Positions 1 through 8,638 of a DNA stretch of 64,000 bases are shown here, one piece after another (the stretch's first letter is position 1; the number at the start of each line of letters is the position of its first letter). Made by a program: the position numbers and the translations under genes. Under the pieces are notes generated by a model that did no database searches, had not been told where the DNA came from, and saw only the letters and a program-made list of their open reading frames with translations. Source of the stretch: AA29 sp041481445 (GTDB taxonomy: Bacteria > Acidobacteriota > Vicinamibacteria > Fen-336); contig JBGPBV010000017.1 of the NCBI GenBank assembly GCA_041481445.1, forward strand, positions 1 through 64,000, written 5' to 3'.

Positions 1-447
<447 letters not shown>

Positions 448-473
448 CCGTCGGCGGGAGGTCTTGCTGAAGA

Positions 474-491
474 GCGCCGCTTTCGCGGCGC
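474..491 (-). other. rRNA leader hairpin with GAAA tetraloop
   Basis: On the minus strand GCGCCGC and GCGGCGC flank a GAAA loop, giving a perfect 7-bp stem with a GNRA tetraloop. It lies in the transcribed 16S leader, about 35 nt before the mature 5' end. Such hairpins are usual in rRNA leaders. Its exact role here is not known. Confidence 0.5.
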
Positions 492-584
492 CGCTTGAGG
501 GAACCCCCGACGAGACCGTGAACTGAAAAGATACGACTAGTCCTTCGGCTGAACCTCGCTTCGGATTTGTGTGCGCGTCACCTA

Positions 585-599
585 GTTTTCAAAGAGCCA
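585..599 (-). promoter_or_regulatory. boxA-like antitermination site in rRNA leader
   Basis: The minus strand reads GGCTCTTTGAAAAC, close to the boxA element that binds NusB-NusE in rRNA leaders. It lies between promoter P2 and the 16S gene, where boxA normally sits. The assignment rests on motif and position only. Confidence 0.5.
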
Positions 600-621
600 T
601 CCCGTTTAGGGGAACCCTACC

Positions 622-650
622 AGAATATCGAAAGCGCCTTTACGTGTCAA
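622..650 (-). promoter_or_regulatory. rRNA promoter P2 (sigma-70 type)
   Basis: The minus strand carries TTGACA (650-645), a 17-bp spacer and TATTCT (627-622). This is a near-consensus sigma-70 promoter about 185 bp upstream of the 16S 5' end. The surrounding sequence is AT-richer than the genome average, as expected for an rRNA promoter. Confidence 0.8.
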
Positions 651-764
651 GCGTTTTTCGATCGTCCGGCCGTCCGAGCGTCTCGTCCAGCGTCGTCTGA
701 GGGTGGGTGCGACCGGCGTGACCGACCCCAGGGAGCGCGTCCGGAACCGACCCGGCGAACCCCA

Positions 765-794
765 ATACTAGCCAACCCCCGGACCGGATGTCAA
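765..794 (-). promoter_or_regulatory. rRNA promoter P1 (sigma-70 type)
   Basis: The minus strand has TTGACA (794-789), an 18-bp spacer and TAGTAT (770-765), lying between the tyrS stop and P2. With P2 it forms a tandem pair about 140 bp apart, a common arrangement for rRNA operons. Both face the 16S gene. Confidence 0.7.
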
Positions 795-817
795 GAGCGG
801 CCCCTGGACCTTTGGGT

Positions 818-2002
818 CTATGCGCCTCCGACGCGGACGCGCACGAATCGGGACGCCCCCACCGAAACGACGAAGGTCTCGCCCGCTCTGGTCTCGATCT
901 CGGCCCCTCCGTCGACCACTACGCCGTCCTTCTTGACCGCGCGCTGCCGGAGCAGGCGCTCGGCCTCGCTCTTGGAGGAGGCCAGGCCGAGGGCCGCCAG
1001 CAGCTCGCGCCACTTGTGGCGGCCGAGGTCGATCGTCTTCTCCGGCATCTCGGAAGGCGCCTGGCGCGCCTGATGCACGCGCCGCCACTCCGCCTCCGCC
1101 TCTTCCGCGGCCGAGGCGCCGTGGAAGTCGGCCACGATCCGGCGGGCGAGCGCGAGCTTGGAATCCATCGGCTTCCCGCGTCCCTTCTCCTTGTCGATCT
1201 CCGCCGGGGTGAGGTCGGTCAGCAGCAGGTAGTAGCGCCACATGAGCTCGTCGGAGATGGACAGCACCTTCGCGAACATCGTGTCCGCGCTCTCCGCCAC
1301 CCCGATGTAGTTGCCCAGGCTCTTCGACATCTTCTCGACGCCGTCGGTGCCCTCGAGGAGCGGCGTGGTCATGACGACCTGCGGCTCGAGAGAGTAGGCG
1401 GGCATGATGTCGCGCCCGACGTTGAGGTTGAAGAGCTGGTCCGTCCCCCCCAGCTCGACGTCCGCCTCCAGGGCCACCGAGTCGTAGGCCTGGGCCAGCG
1501 GATAGAGGAACTCGTGGACGGAGATGGGCTGGCCGGCGTCGTAGCGCTGGCGGAAGTCGCGGCGCTCCAGCATGCGCGCCACGTTGTAGGTGGCGGTGAG
1601 GCGGACGATGCCGTCGGACCCGAGGGCCCCCAGCCATTCGCGGTTGAAGCGCGTCTCCGTCTTCTCGGGGTCGAGGATCTTGAAGGCCTGCTTCTTGTAC
1701 GTCTCCGCGTTGGCCTCGATCTCCTCCCGGGTGAGGGGCGGGCGCGTCTTCGACTTGCCGGTGGGGTCGCCGATCATCCCCGTGAAGTCGCCGATGACGA
1801 ACACCACCCGGTGCCCGGCCTCCTGGAAGTGCCTCATCTTCCGCATGAGGACGGTGTGGCCGAGGTGGATGTCGGGGGCGGTGGGATCGAAGCCGACCTT
1901 GACCGTGAGGGGCTTCCCGCGCGCGAGCTTCTCCCGCAGGGAAGCCGGAGTCACCACGTCGACGCAGCCCCTGGTCAGGACCTCGAAGTCACCCGGTCCC
2001 AT
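818..2002 (-). CDS. tyrS: Tyrosyl-tRNA synthetase
   Basis: Charges tRNA-Tyr with tyrosine in the cytoplasm. The 394-aa protein has the class I catalytic core with HLGH (residues 46-49, the HIGH motif) and KMSKS (224-228), and ends in an S4-like RNA-binding domain. The variant HIGH motif and length resemble the TyrZ type more than E. coli TyrS. A TTG lies one codon upstream, but the ATG at 2002 shares its A with the purN stop (TGATG), so I take that as the start. It is the last gene of a purM-purN-tyrS unit, followed by the rRNA promoters on the same strand. Confidence 0.97.
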   Translation of the reverse strand: MGPGDFEVLTRGCVDVVTPASLREKLARGKPLTVKVGFDPTAPDIHLGHTVLMRKMRHFQEAGHRVVFVIGDFTGMIGDPTGKSKTRPPLTREEIEANAETYKKQAFKILDPEKTETRFNREWLGALGSDGIVRLTATYNVARMLERRDFRQRYDAGQPISVHEFLYPLAQAYDSVALEADVELGGTDQLFNLNVGRDIMPAYSLEPQVVMTTPLLEGTDGVEKMSKSLGNYIGVAESADTMFAKVLSISDELMWRYYLLLTDLTPAEIDKEKGRGKPMDSKLALARRIVADFHGASAAEEAEAEWRRVHQARQAPSEMPEKTIDLGRHKWRELLAALGLASSKSEAERLLRQRAVKKDGVVVDGGAEIETRAGETFVVSVGASRFVRVRVGGA

Positions 2003-2610
2003 CAACCCCCCGTGACCAGGCGCACGCGCCGTCCGTCCACGCGATACCCGCCGTCGAGCACGATGCGCACCGCCCGCGGATAGAGGCGATGCTCGGCCTC
2101 GAGGATGCGCGCGGAGAGCCGCTCGACGGTGTCGTCCTCGGCCACCGGGACCGCCTCCTGCAGCAGGATGGGCCCGCTGTCGAGGCCGGCCTCGACCAGG
2201 TGCACGGTCGCCCCGCTCACCTTCACCCCGTGCTCCCAGGCCTGCCGCTGGGCGTCGCGGCCGGGGAAGGCGGGCAGGAGCGAGGGATGCACGTTGAGGA
2301 TCCGCCCCCGGAACGCCTCGAGGAAGACGGGGGAGAGCAGGCGCATGTAGCCGGCCAGGCAGACGAGGTCGACGGCATGCCGGCGCAGGAGCGCGACCAT
2401 CTCCCGGTCGTGGTCTTCCCGCGGGCGGCCCTGGTGCGCGCAGCTCACCGCGGGGAGACCGGCGGCCCGGGCCCGCTCCAGCCCCGGCGCGCTCTCCACG
2501 TTCGAGATCACGACCGCGATCTCTCCCCCGAGAGTGCCCGCCCGCTGGGCATCGATGAGGGCCTGGAGGTTGGAGCCCCGGCCGCTGATGAGGACACCGA
2601 GCCGTTTCAT
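2002..2610 (-). CDS. purN: Phosphoribosylglycinamide formyltransferase
   Basis: Transfers the formyl group of 10-formyltetrahydrofolate to GAR, the third step of purine synthesis. The 202-aa product has the usual length. It shows the N-terminal LISGRGSNLQAL nucleotide-binding segment and the catalytic NVHPSLLPAF stretch near residue 108, with the conserved Asn and His. Its ATG overlaps the purM stop by 4 nt (ATGA), and its own stop touches the tyrS start, so the three genes should be translationally coupled. Confidence 0.96.
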   Translation of the reverse strand: MKRLGVLISGRGSNLQALIDAQRAGTLGGEIAVVISNVESAPGLERARAAGLPAVSCAHQGRPREDHDREMVALLRRHAVDLVCLAGYMRLLSPVFLEAFRGRILNVHPSLLPAFPGRDAQRQAWEHGVKVSGATVHLVEAGLDSGPILLQEAVPVAEDDTVERLSARILEAEHRLYPRAVRIVLDGGYRVDGRRVRLVTGG

Positions 2611-3626
2611 TCCAGGACGACGCCCGAGCCCTTCACCACCGACCCGATCACGAAGCTCGTCTCGCCGCGGCGCTCGAGGGAGTGCTCGACGTCGTGGTGG
2701 TCCTCGGGCCCCACGATCACGACCATGCCGATGCCCATGTTGAAGGTGCGGTACATCTCCTCCTCCGTCACCGCGCCGCCCTTCTGGATGAGGCGGAACA
2801 GGGGGGGCACGGCCCAGGACCCCTTGTGCACGCGCGCGCCGAGCCCGTCCGGCAGGACGCGCGGGATGTTGCCGGGGAAGCCCCCGCCCGTGATGTGGAC
2901 GAGCGCGCGCACCTTCCCCCTCTCGAGGAGGGGCTCGAGCGCGGACAGGTACGGCCGGTGGGGAGCGAGCAGGGCCGCCCCCACGGTGGTGCCGAGCTCG
3001 GGCACGTGGGTGCTGACCGCGTATCCCACGGCGTCGAACAGCACCTTGCGCGCGAGCGTGTAGCCGTTGGTGTGGAGGCCGGCGGAAGGAAGGCCGAGCA
3101 GGACGTCCCCTTCGCGCACGGCCTTCCCGGTGAGGGCCTTGTCCCGCTCGACGATGCCCACGATGAAGCCGGCGAGGTCGTAGTCGTCGGGGGCGTAGAC
3201 GTCCGGCATCTGGGCCGTCTCCCCGCCCACGAGCGGGCAGCCGAGCTCGGAGCAGCCGCGGGCCACTCCGCGCACGATCGCCTCCACGCGCTCCACGTCG
3301 ATCTTGCCGACGGCGAGGTAGTCGAGGAAGAACAGAGGCACCGCCCCCTGCACCAGGATGTCGTTCACGCAGTGGGCGACGATGTCGTAGCCCACGGTGT
3401 CGTGGACCCCGGCCAGGGTGGCCACCTTGATCTTGGTGCCGACGCTGTCCGTGGAGGAGACGAGCACGGGCTCGCGGTAGCCCGAGAGGTCGGGCCGGAA
3501 CATCCCCCCGAAGGAGCCGATCTCCGAGAGCACGCCCGGGTTGAACGTGCCGCGGGCCAGGGCCTTGATCCGGTCCTTGGCCCGGTCGGCGGCGGAGATG
3601 TCGACTCCGGCCTCGCGATAGTCCAT
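2607..3626 (-). CDS. purM: Phosphoribosylformylglycinamidine cyclo-ligase (AIR synthetase)
   Basis: Closes the imidazole ring of AIR using ATP, the step of purine synthesis after PurL. The 339-aa protein has the PurM/SelD-fold signatures: DSVGTK, HCVNDILVQGA, GGETAQMP, GLHTNGYTLAR and the glycine-rich TGGGFPGN. An upstream GTG would add 18 residues without homology, so I start at the ATG at 3626 (MDYREAGVDI). A TAGAAT -10 box lies at 3656-3661 on this strand. It heads the purM-purN-tyrS unit and diverges from the prenyl synthase gene. Confidence 0.97.
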   Translation of the reverse strand: MDYREAGVDISAADRAKDRIKALARGTFNPGVLSEIGSFGGMFRPDLSGYREPVLVSSTDSVGTKIKVATLAGVHDTVGYDIVAHCVNDILVQGAVPLFFLDYLAVGKIDVERVEAIVRGVARGCSELGCPLVGGETAQMPDVYAPDDYDLAGFIVGIVERDKALTGKAVREGDVLLGLPSAGLHTNGYTLARKVLFDAVGYAVSTHVPELGTTVGAALLAPHRPYLSALEPLLERGKVRALVHITGGGFPGNIPRVLPDGLGARVHKGSWAVPPLFRLIQKGGAVTEEEMYRTFNMGIGMVVIVGPEDHHDVEHSLERRGETSFVIGSVVKGSGVVLE

Positions 3627-3655
3627 TTCGATCCACGCCCTTCGGGGCAGGCACG

Positions 3656-3661
3656 ATTCTA
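3656..3661 (-). promoter_or_regulatory. Probable -10 box of the purM promoter
   Basis: TAGAAT on the minus strand lies 30 nt upstream of the purM start. I see no good -35 box at 16-18 bp, so only the -10 is called. The same hexamer recurs upstream of ppiD, the LysW-like gene and uvrA. Confidence 0.45.
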
Positions 3662-3688
3662 TTCGCTCTCGGCGTACCATCGCCTCCG

Positions 3689-4585
3689 ATGCCGCCCGGC
3701 GAGAGCTTCGTCCCCCTGGAGACCGCGCTCGAGGAGCGGCGGCGCCAGGTCGAGGAGGCGCTCCGGCGCCTGACCGGATCCGGACGCGCCCCCGCGGTGG
3801 AGGCCGCCCTGGAGGACAGCCTCTTCGCTCCCGCCAAGCGCCTGCGCCCGATCGTCTCCCTGATGGTGGCGGAGGTGTTCCGGGCCGATCCGCGGCGCGT
3901 CCTCCCTGCCGCCTGCGCGATCGAGATGGTCCACACGTCGAGCCTCATCCTCGACGACCTCCCCTCGATGGACGACGCGCGCGCACGCCGCGGACGGCCG
4001 GCCTGTCACGTCGCCCACGGGGAGGCCACCGCGATCCTGGCCGCCTTCGCCCTCCTCAACCGCGCCTACGAGATCCTGGCCGAGGGGTGGCCGGAGGGGC
4101 CCGACCCCGCCCTGCGGCACGCCCTCGCCCGCGACCTCGCGCGCGCCGTCGGCCTCGACGGCATGATCGCGGGCCAGAGCGAGGACCTGCGCATGACGGA
4201 CCGCGCCATCGATTTCCAGACCCTGGAGTTCATCCACAGCCGGAAGACGGGCGCCCTCTTCACCTGCGCGGCCGCCCTGGGGGCGGCGGGGGCCCGCGCC
4301 ACCGCCGCCGAGACCGCCGCCGTCACCGCCTACGCCAAGAACCTGGGCCTGGCCTTCCAGATCGTCGACGACCTCATCGACGTCGCCGGAGAGGCGGGGG
4401 ACGCGGGGAAGGACGTCGGGCAGGACCTGAAGAAGACGACCTTCGTGTCGTTCTCCGGCGTGGAGGGCGCGCGCGAGCTGGCCGCGGAGCTGGTGGCGAC
4501 GAGCGTGGATGCCCTGCGCGGCTTCGGCCCCCGGGCCGAGCCCCTGCGCGACCTCGCGCGCTACGTGATCGCCCGGCGCCGGTGA
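3689..4585 (+). CDS. Short-chain isoprenyl diphosphate synthase (farnesyl/geranylgeranyl type)
   Basis: Condenses isopentenyl diphosphate with an allylic diphosphate, making C15-C20 precursors of quinones and the undecaprenyl carrier. The 298-aa protein has both aspartate-rich motifs, DDLPSMDD (residues 91-98) and DDLID in the second half. It also has the substrate-binding KRLRP near residue 50, HGEATAI and GQ(S)ED. Length and motif layout fit the IspA/CrtE family. Product chain length cannot be settled from sequence alone, so I give no symbol. It stands alone on the plus strand, divergent from purM. Confidence 0.93.
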   Translation: MPPGESFVPLETALEERRRQVEEALRRLTGSGRAPAVEAALEDSLFAPAKRLRPIVSLMVAEVFRADPRRVLPAACAIEMVHTSSLILDDLPSMDDARARRGRPACHVAHGEATAILAAFALLNRAYEILAEGWPEGPDPALRHALARDLARAVGLDGMIAGQSEDLRMTDRAIDFQTLEFIHSRKTGALFTCAAALGAAGARATAAETAAVTAYAKNLGLAFQIVDDLIDVAGEAGDAGKDVGQDLKKTTFVSFSGVEGARELAAELVATSVDALRGFGPRAEPLRDLARYVIARRR

Positions 4586-4617
4586 AGAAGGCGGCGGCGA
4601 AGGCGGTCGGACGCGTT

Positions 4618-4623
4618 TAGAAT
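4618..4623 (+). promoter_or_regulatory. Probable -10 box of the LysW-like gene
   Basis: TAGAAT lies 26 nt upstream of the LysW-like ATG, just after the prenyl synthase gene. The -35 region is weak. It matches the -10 hexamer used elsewhere in the window. Confidence 0.4.
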
Positions 4624-4648
4624 GGCGCGAGCAGGGGGGCTGAGATCT

Positions 4649-4798
4649 ATGGCCAAGTGCCCGGAGTGCGAATCCGACCTCGAGCTGGAAGGGTACGAGC
4701 TGGACGTCGGGGAGAGCATCAACTGCCCCGAGTGCTCCGTCGAGCTGAAAGTCACCGCCAGCGACCCCATCACGGTCAGCCTCGCCCCCGAAGAGTAG
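4649..4798 (+). CDS. LysW-like small zinc-ribbon protein (possible amino-group carrier)
   Basis: A 49-aa acidic protein with two CPEC knuckles (Cys4/Cys7 and Cys26/Cys29), an LELEGYELDVGE segment between them and a C-terminal PEE tail. Spacing, acidity and C-terminal glutamates match the LysW family. LysW proteins carry alpha-aminoadipate or glutamate on their C-terminal Glu during lysine or arginine synthesis. The classical EDWGE tail is missing, and no LysX, LysZ, LysY or LysJ homologue is in the window. It may therefore be an orphan carrier or simply a structural zinc ribbon. The start follows an AGGGGGG ribosome site. It was found by reading the gap after the prenyl synthase. Confidence 0.8.
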   Translation: MAKCPECESDLELEGYELDVGESINCPECSVELKVTASDPITVSLAPEE

Positions 4799-4832
4799 AG
4801 CCCGCGGGCTGCGCCCAACGCCTGGGCAAGCA

Positions 4833-4919
4833 AGCGGAGCGCCGCATTCACTGCGGCGCGTAGCGGGAGGGGGGTAGCCGAAGGCGCAGGGGGGTGCCTG
4901 CGCACGGATCACCCCCCTG
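4833..4919. repeat. Hairpin repeat element, copy A
   Basis: Two perfect inverted repeats sit between the convergent LysW-like and STAS genes. The first is GCGCCGCA-TTCAC-TGCGGCGC (4839-4859, 8 bp). The second is CAGGGGGGT at 4887-4895 with its complement at 4911-4919 (9 bp). There is no T-tract, so a plain intrinsic terminator is unlikely on either strand. Copy C near 31979 has the same GAGCGC-stem-ATTCACT-stem-GCGCG core with compensating stem changes. Copy B near 35330 has the same G-run/C-run partner. This points to a dispersed repeat family. Confidence 0.55.
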
Positions 4920-4925
4920 AATTGT

Positions 4926-5267
4926 CTAGGTCGTGAAACTCGCCAGGGCCGCCTGCTCCTCCTCGAAGATCTCGAAGATCGGCAGCAGCCGGCTGATGTA
5001 GAGCGACTGCTGGACGCGCGGGCTCACGTTGAGGATCTTCAGGGAGGCCCCGAGGTTCCGCGACGTCTTGAGGCCGCTCACCAGCTCACCGAGGCCGGCG
5101 CTGTCCATGAAGGAGATCTTCGAGAGGTTGAGGAGGATCTTCTTCCAGCTCTCGCCCAGGAGCTCGTCGATGGTGTCGCGCAGGATCTGGTCCCCCAGCC
5201 CCGCGCTGAGCTTGCCCTCCAGGTCCACGATGACGACGTCGCCCGACTTGCGCAGCTCGACGTGCAT
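4926..5267 (-). CDS. STAS-domain anti-sigma factor antagonist
   Basis: A 113-aa single STAS domain of the SpoIIAA/RsbV type. It starts MHVELRKSGDVVIVDLEGKL and carries the SFMDSAGLGELV loop, whose serine is the usual phosphorylation site (about residue 56). Such proteins release a sigma factor or regulator by binding a kinase-type anti-sigma factor. No partner kinase lies next to it. It begins 2 nt after the ppiD stop, so it is probably cotranscribed with ppiD, suggesting an envelope-stress link (inference). A second, partial STAS gene lies at the right end of the window. Confidence 0.92.
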   Translation of the reverse strand: MHVELRKSGDVVIVDLEGKLSAGLGDQILRDTIDELLGESWKKILLNLSKISFMDSAGLGELVSGLKTSRNLGASLKILNVSPRVQQSLYISRLLPIFEIFEEEQAALASFTT

Positions 5268-5269
5268 GG

Positions 5270-7195
5270 TCAGCTCGCCATCACGCGCTTGAAGGCGTCC
5301 GCGTTGCGCTGGACGGTCACGCGTTTGCGCGCCTCCTGCATGAAGGCGCGGAAGAGCTCCTCCTTGCGCTCCTGGCGCAGGGAGGCGATGAGGGCCGGCT
5401 TCTCCTTCTCGAAGGCGGCGGGATCCACCGCCTTCTTCTCCGTCACCCGCACCAGGGCCCACCCGCCCGGGATGCGGACGGGGTCGGAGAGCGTCCCCTC
5501 GGGAAGCGCGAAGGCGGCCTCGTCGAGGGCGGGGCTGGTCCCGAGGTCGCCCATGGGCTGGCCGCGCGCCACCAGGTTCGGCGTCTCCTTGCGCACGAGC
5601 TGGAGGGAGGCGGCGGCCTTCTCGAGGCCGGAGGTCTCGGCGCGGCGCTTGAGCTCGGCCGCCGTCTCGCGGGAGGCCGCCTGCGTCTTGTCCTGCAGCA
5701 GGTCGGTCCGGACGCGGTCCTTGACCTCCTCGAGCTTCGCCGGCCGCGGAGCCTGGATCTCGGCGAGCGCGATGAAGGCGTAGCCACCGGGGACCTGGAA
5801 GGGCTCCGGCTCCGTCTCGCCTTTCTTGAGCTCGAAGGCGCGCGCGACAAGGGCGGGGCTGGCCAGGGGCTGGGTGGTCTCGCCGCGCGCGAGCGGCTTG
5901 CTGATCTGCCGCAGGAAGCCACGCTCCCGCGCCGCGTCCTCCAGGCTCTTGCCGTGGCGCAGGACGTCGGCCAGGCCCTGCACCTGCTCGTCCATGAGGG
6001 CGCGCACGCGCTGGCCGGTCAGGGTCTGATGGATGCGGTCCTTCACCTGGGCCAGGGCCGGCACCGTCTCCTCGCGCCGTGAAGTCAGCCGGATGACGTG
6101 ATAGCCGTACTGCGTCTTCACGAGGTCGGAGATCTCCCCGGGCTTGAGCGCGAAGGCCGCGTTCTCGAACTCCGGCACCATGCGCCCGCGCGGGAAGCAG
6201 CCGAGATCGCCGCCCTGGGGCGCCGATCCCTGGTCCTCCGACATCTTCTTGGCCAGGGCCGCGAAGTCGCCCCCCGCCCGGGCCTGGTCGAGCGCGGACT
6301 GCGCGAGCTTCTTCGCCTCCTCGTCCGCGTGCCCCTCCGTGGCCTCCGGCGTGACCTTGACCTTCACCAGGATGTGGGTCGCGCACACCTGCTCGTCCTG
6401 CTTGAACTCGTCCTGGTGCGCCTCGTAGTACTCGCGCTCCTCCGCCTCCGTGACCGTCACCCGCGACTGCAGGCGCGGCACGTCCAGGAGGAGGTACTCG
6501 ACGGTGCGCCGCTCGGGGTAGGCATAGCGCTCCTTGCCCGCCTCGAACTTCGCCTTCACCTCGTCGTCGGTGACGGTCAGGCCGGGAGCGTCGGCGACGC
6601 GCACGTACTCGGCCTTGACCTGCTCGTTGCGGCGCCGGTACTCCTCCTCCGCCTCCCGCGCGCTCACCATCACGCCGTCCGTGATCAGCGAAGACAGCCT
6701 CTCGCGCAGGATGCTCTTGCGGAGGTCCTGCTCGAAGTCGGCCACGCTGATCCCCCTCATCTCCAGGCGGCGGCGGATCTCGTCCCCGCCCATGAAGCGC
6801 CCGTCGACCTGGAACTCGGGAGAGGTGGCCAGGCGCTGGCGGACGGTCTCGTCGTCGACGGAGATGCCGAGGCGGCGCGCCTCCAGCTGCATCACGCGGT
6901 CGTCGATCAGGGCCTGCAGCGTCTGCTCCTCGAGGCCGAGCCGCTTCACCATCTCGTTGTCGAGAGGGCGCTGGTACAGGCTCTGGAAATACTCGCGCTG
7001 CCGGAGGTAGGCCTTCTGGTACTCGGCCACGGTGATGGGAAGGGTGCCGACCTCGACGAGGGTGGCGCCCGCCCCCCGGTCGTTGATGCCCATGCCGGTC
7101 AAGGCGGGGATGTAGGCGATGATGAAGGCGGCGACCACCACCCACAGGAAGACGTAGAGCCACCGCTTGTGGCGGCGCATGAAGCCGAGGGCCAT
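5270..7195 (-). CDS. ppiD: Peptidyl-prolyl cis-trans isomerase, PpiD type
   Basis: An inner-membrane-anchored periplasmic chaperone that helps fold outer-membrane and exported proteins. The 641-aa protein has a short cytoplasmic start and one membrane segment at about residues 12-30 (WLYVFLWVVVAAFIIAYIP). A SurA_N-like region and a parvulin domain with THILVKV and GGDLGCF follow at about 270-360, then a second degenerate parvulin-like repeat. Length and layout match PpiD. A clear promoter lies upstream, and the STAS gene follows by 2 nt. Confidence 0.92.
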   Translation of the reverse strand: MALGFMRRHKRWLYVFLWVVVAAFIIAYIPALTGMGINDRGAGATLVEVGTLPITVAEYQKAYLRQREYFQSLYQRPLDNEMVKRLGLEEQTLQALIDDRVMQLEARRLGISVDDETVRQRLATSPEFQVDGRFMGGDEIRRRLEMRGISVADFEQDLRKSILRERLSSLITDGVMVSAREAEEEYRRRNEQVKAEYVRVADAPGLTVTDDEVKAKFEAGKERYAYPERRTVEYLLLDVPRLQSRVTVTEAEEREYYEAHQDEFKQDEQVCATHILVKVKVTPEATEGHADEEAKKLAQSALDQARAGGDFAALAKKMSEDQGSAPQGGDLGCFPRGRMVPEFENAAFALKPGEISDLVKTQYGYHVIRLTSRREETVPALAQVKDRIHQTLTGQRVRALMDEQVQGLADVLRHGKSLEDAARERGFLRQISKPLARGETTQPLASPALVARAFELKKGETEPEPFQVPGGYAFIALAEIQAPRPAKLEEVKDRVRTDLLQDKTQAASRETAAELKRRAETSGLEKAAASLQLVRKETPNLVARGQPMGDLGTSPALDEAAFALPEGTLSDPVRIPGGWALVRVTEKKAVDPAAFEKEKPALIASLRQERKEELFRAFMQEARKRVTVQRNADAFKRVMAS

Positions 7196-7241
7196 GCTCT
7201 CTCCGTGATGCGCCCCTCAGAGGTGGAGGAGCGAAACTGCG

Positions 7242-7270
7242 ATTCTATCCACCACTTGCGGGGGCGGCAA
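7242..7270 (-). promoter_or_regulatory. ppiD promoter
   Basis: TTGCCG (7270-7265), a 17-bp spacer and TAGAAT (7247-7242) on the minus strand, 47 nt before the ppiD ATG. It lies back to back with the FecR-gene promoter. Confidence 0.65.
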
Positions 7271-7295
7271 CCCTCGGCCATCCGCGCGCCCGCGT

Positions 7296-7325
7296 TTGCG
7301 ACCGCCCGCGGCGAGCGACTATAAT
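7296..7325 (+). promoter_or_regulatory. Promoter of the FecR-domain gene
   Basis: TTGCGA (7296-7301), an 18-bp spacer and a perfect TATAAT (7320-7325), 40 nt before the ATG. It may be the main promoter of the long plus-strand run through mreBCD and rodA. Confidence 0.7.
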
Positions 7326-7365
7326 GCCGCGCACCCTAAGTCGCTCGCGGTGAGGGGTTTTCGGC

Positions 7366-8637
7366 ATGCCAGCACCCGACAGGAGACGACAGAAGAACCA
7401 GGACGACGTCATCGACTGGTTCACCGTCTCCTACCGGTCCATCGCCATCGGCATCCTGGTCCTGGCCCTGGTCGGGGGAGGGGCGGCCTACGTGTACTGG
7501 GGGCGCACCGGGACCGGTGCGCAGCCGCCCACCACGGCGCCGCCGGCGACGGTCACCAGCGCGCACTTCAGCACCATCGAGGGCAACGTCAAGGTGAAGG
7601 CGGTGGGGACGTTCGAGTGGGTCAACGCCGATCGCTCGATGGTCCTCCGCAAGAGCGACCTGGTGCGCACCGGCCCGGGCGCGGCGGCGGAGATCACGTT
7701 CTTCGACGGCACCCTCGTGCACGTGCGGCCGGACAGCCTCATCACCATCGAGGAGACCTCGGAGGACCCCTCGACCAAGCGCCGTCGCGTGGCCTGGCAC
7801 ATCTCGTCGGGCGAGGTGCAGTTCAACGCCCCGCGGCCGACCGCGGCCGGCGCCGAGCGCGAGATCTCCACCCCCACCCTGCGCACCACCACGCGGGAGG
7901 CGGCGGCGGGCGGCGTGGCCGTGCAGGAATCGGGCGAGAGCAACGTCAAGATCTACACGGGCACCGCCCGCGTGGAGACCAAGACGGGGGAGACCCTCCA
8001 GCTCGAGGCCAACACCCAGGTCAAGGTGGACGCCGCGGGCAAGGCGGGGGCCACCCAGGTCCTGCCCCAGGTGCCCGCGCTGCTCGCCCCCCAGCACCAG
8101 ACCGAGATCACCTACCAGGACCCGGCGCGCGCGACCACCCTGCTGGTGTGGAAGCCCGTCCCGGGCGCCGCCAGCTACCACGTCATGCTCGACTACAACG
8201 CGTACTTCAACCGGCCCCTGGTGGATCGCTCGGGCATCACGGAGAGCTCGGTGGAGGTACGCGGCCTGGAAGTGGGGAAGTACTACTGGCGGGTGGCGGC
8301 GCTGGACAAGGAGGGAGTGGAGGGAAGCTTCTCGGACTTCGCGCGCTTCACCGTGGCCCGCCCGCAGGGGATGGGGTCGGGCGGCGGCCCTCCGCCCGCC
8401 CTCGTCATCGATTCCCTGGAGGTCCGGCAGAGCATTTTGCAGGTGCGCGGACGCACGGAGCCGGGAACGACGCTGACCGTCAACGGCCAGCGCGTCGACG
8501 TCGCTCCCGACGGCGCCTTCAACGAGTTCATCCAGCTCTCGGCGGAGAAGCCCGGGCGCCAGCTCGTGGTCTTCCGCGCGGTCGGCATCAACGGCGTGAT
8601 CATCGAGCAGAAGCGGCCGGTGATGGTGGGCGAGTGA
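7366..8637 (+). CDS. FecR-domain membrane-anchored protein
   Basis: A 423-aa protein with a short basic N-terminus and one membrane segment (about residues 27-46). A FecR-type domain follows at about 85-190, with an LVRTGPGAAAEITFFDGT repeat unit and VRPDSLITIE. A fibronectin-III-like segment around residues 240-330 contains WKPVPGAASYHV and YYWRVAALD. A last beta domain (about 345-420) carries GRTEPGTTLTVNG. It should expose its domains to the periplasm. FecR domains bind peptidoglycan or signal to sigma factors in known systems; here no sigma gene is adjacent, so the function is open. The GGDEF gene starts directly after its stop. Confidence 0.85.
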   Translation: MPAPDRRRQKNQDDVIDWFTVSYRSIAIGILVLALVGGGAAYVYWGRTGTGAQPPTTAPPATVTSAHFSTIEGNVKVKAVGTFEWVNADRSMVLRKSDLVRTGPGAAAEITFFDGTLVHVRPDSLITIEETSEDPSTKRRRVAWHISSGEVQFNAPRPTAAGAEREISTPTLRTTTREAAAGGVAVQESGESNVKIYTGTARVETKTGETLQLEANTQVKVDAAGKAGATQVLPQVPALLAPQHQTEITYQDPARATTLLVWKPVPGAASYHVMLDYNAYFNRPLVDRSGITESSVEVRGLEVGKYYWRVAALDKEGVEGSFSDFARFTVARPQGMGSGGGPPPALVIDSLEVRQSILQVRGRTEPGTTLTVNGQRVDVAPDGAFNEFIQLSAEKPGRQLVVFRAVGINGVIIEQKRPVMVGE

Positions 8638-8638
8638 C

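Noticed and set aside
4839..4859. Hairpin as an intrinsic terminator
   Set aside because: Strong stem but no T-tract on either strand, and a related hairpin lies inside the atp operon.
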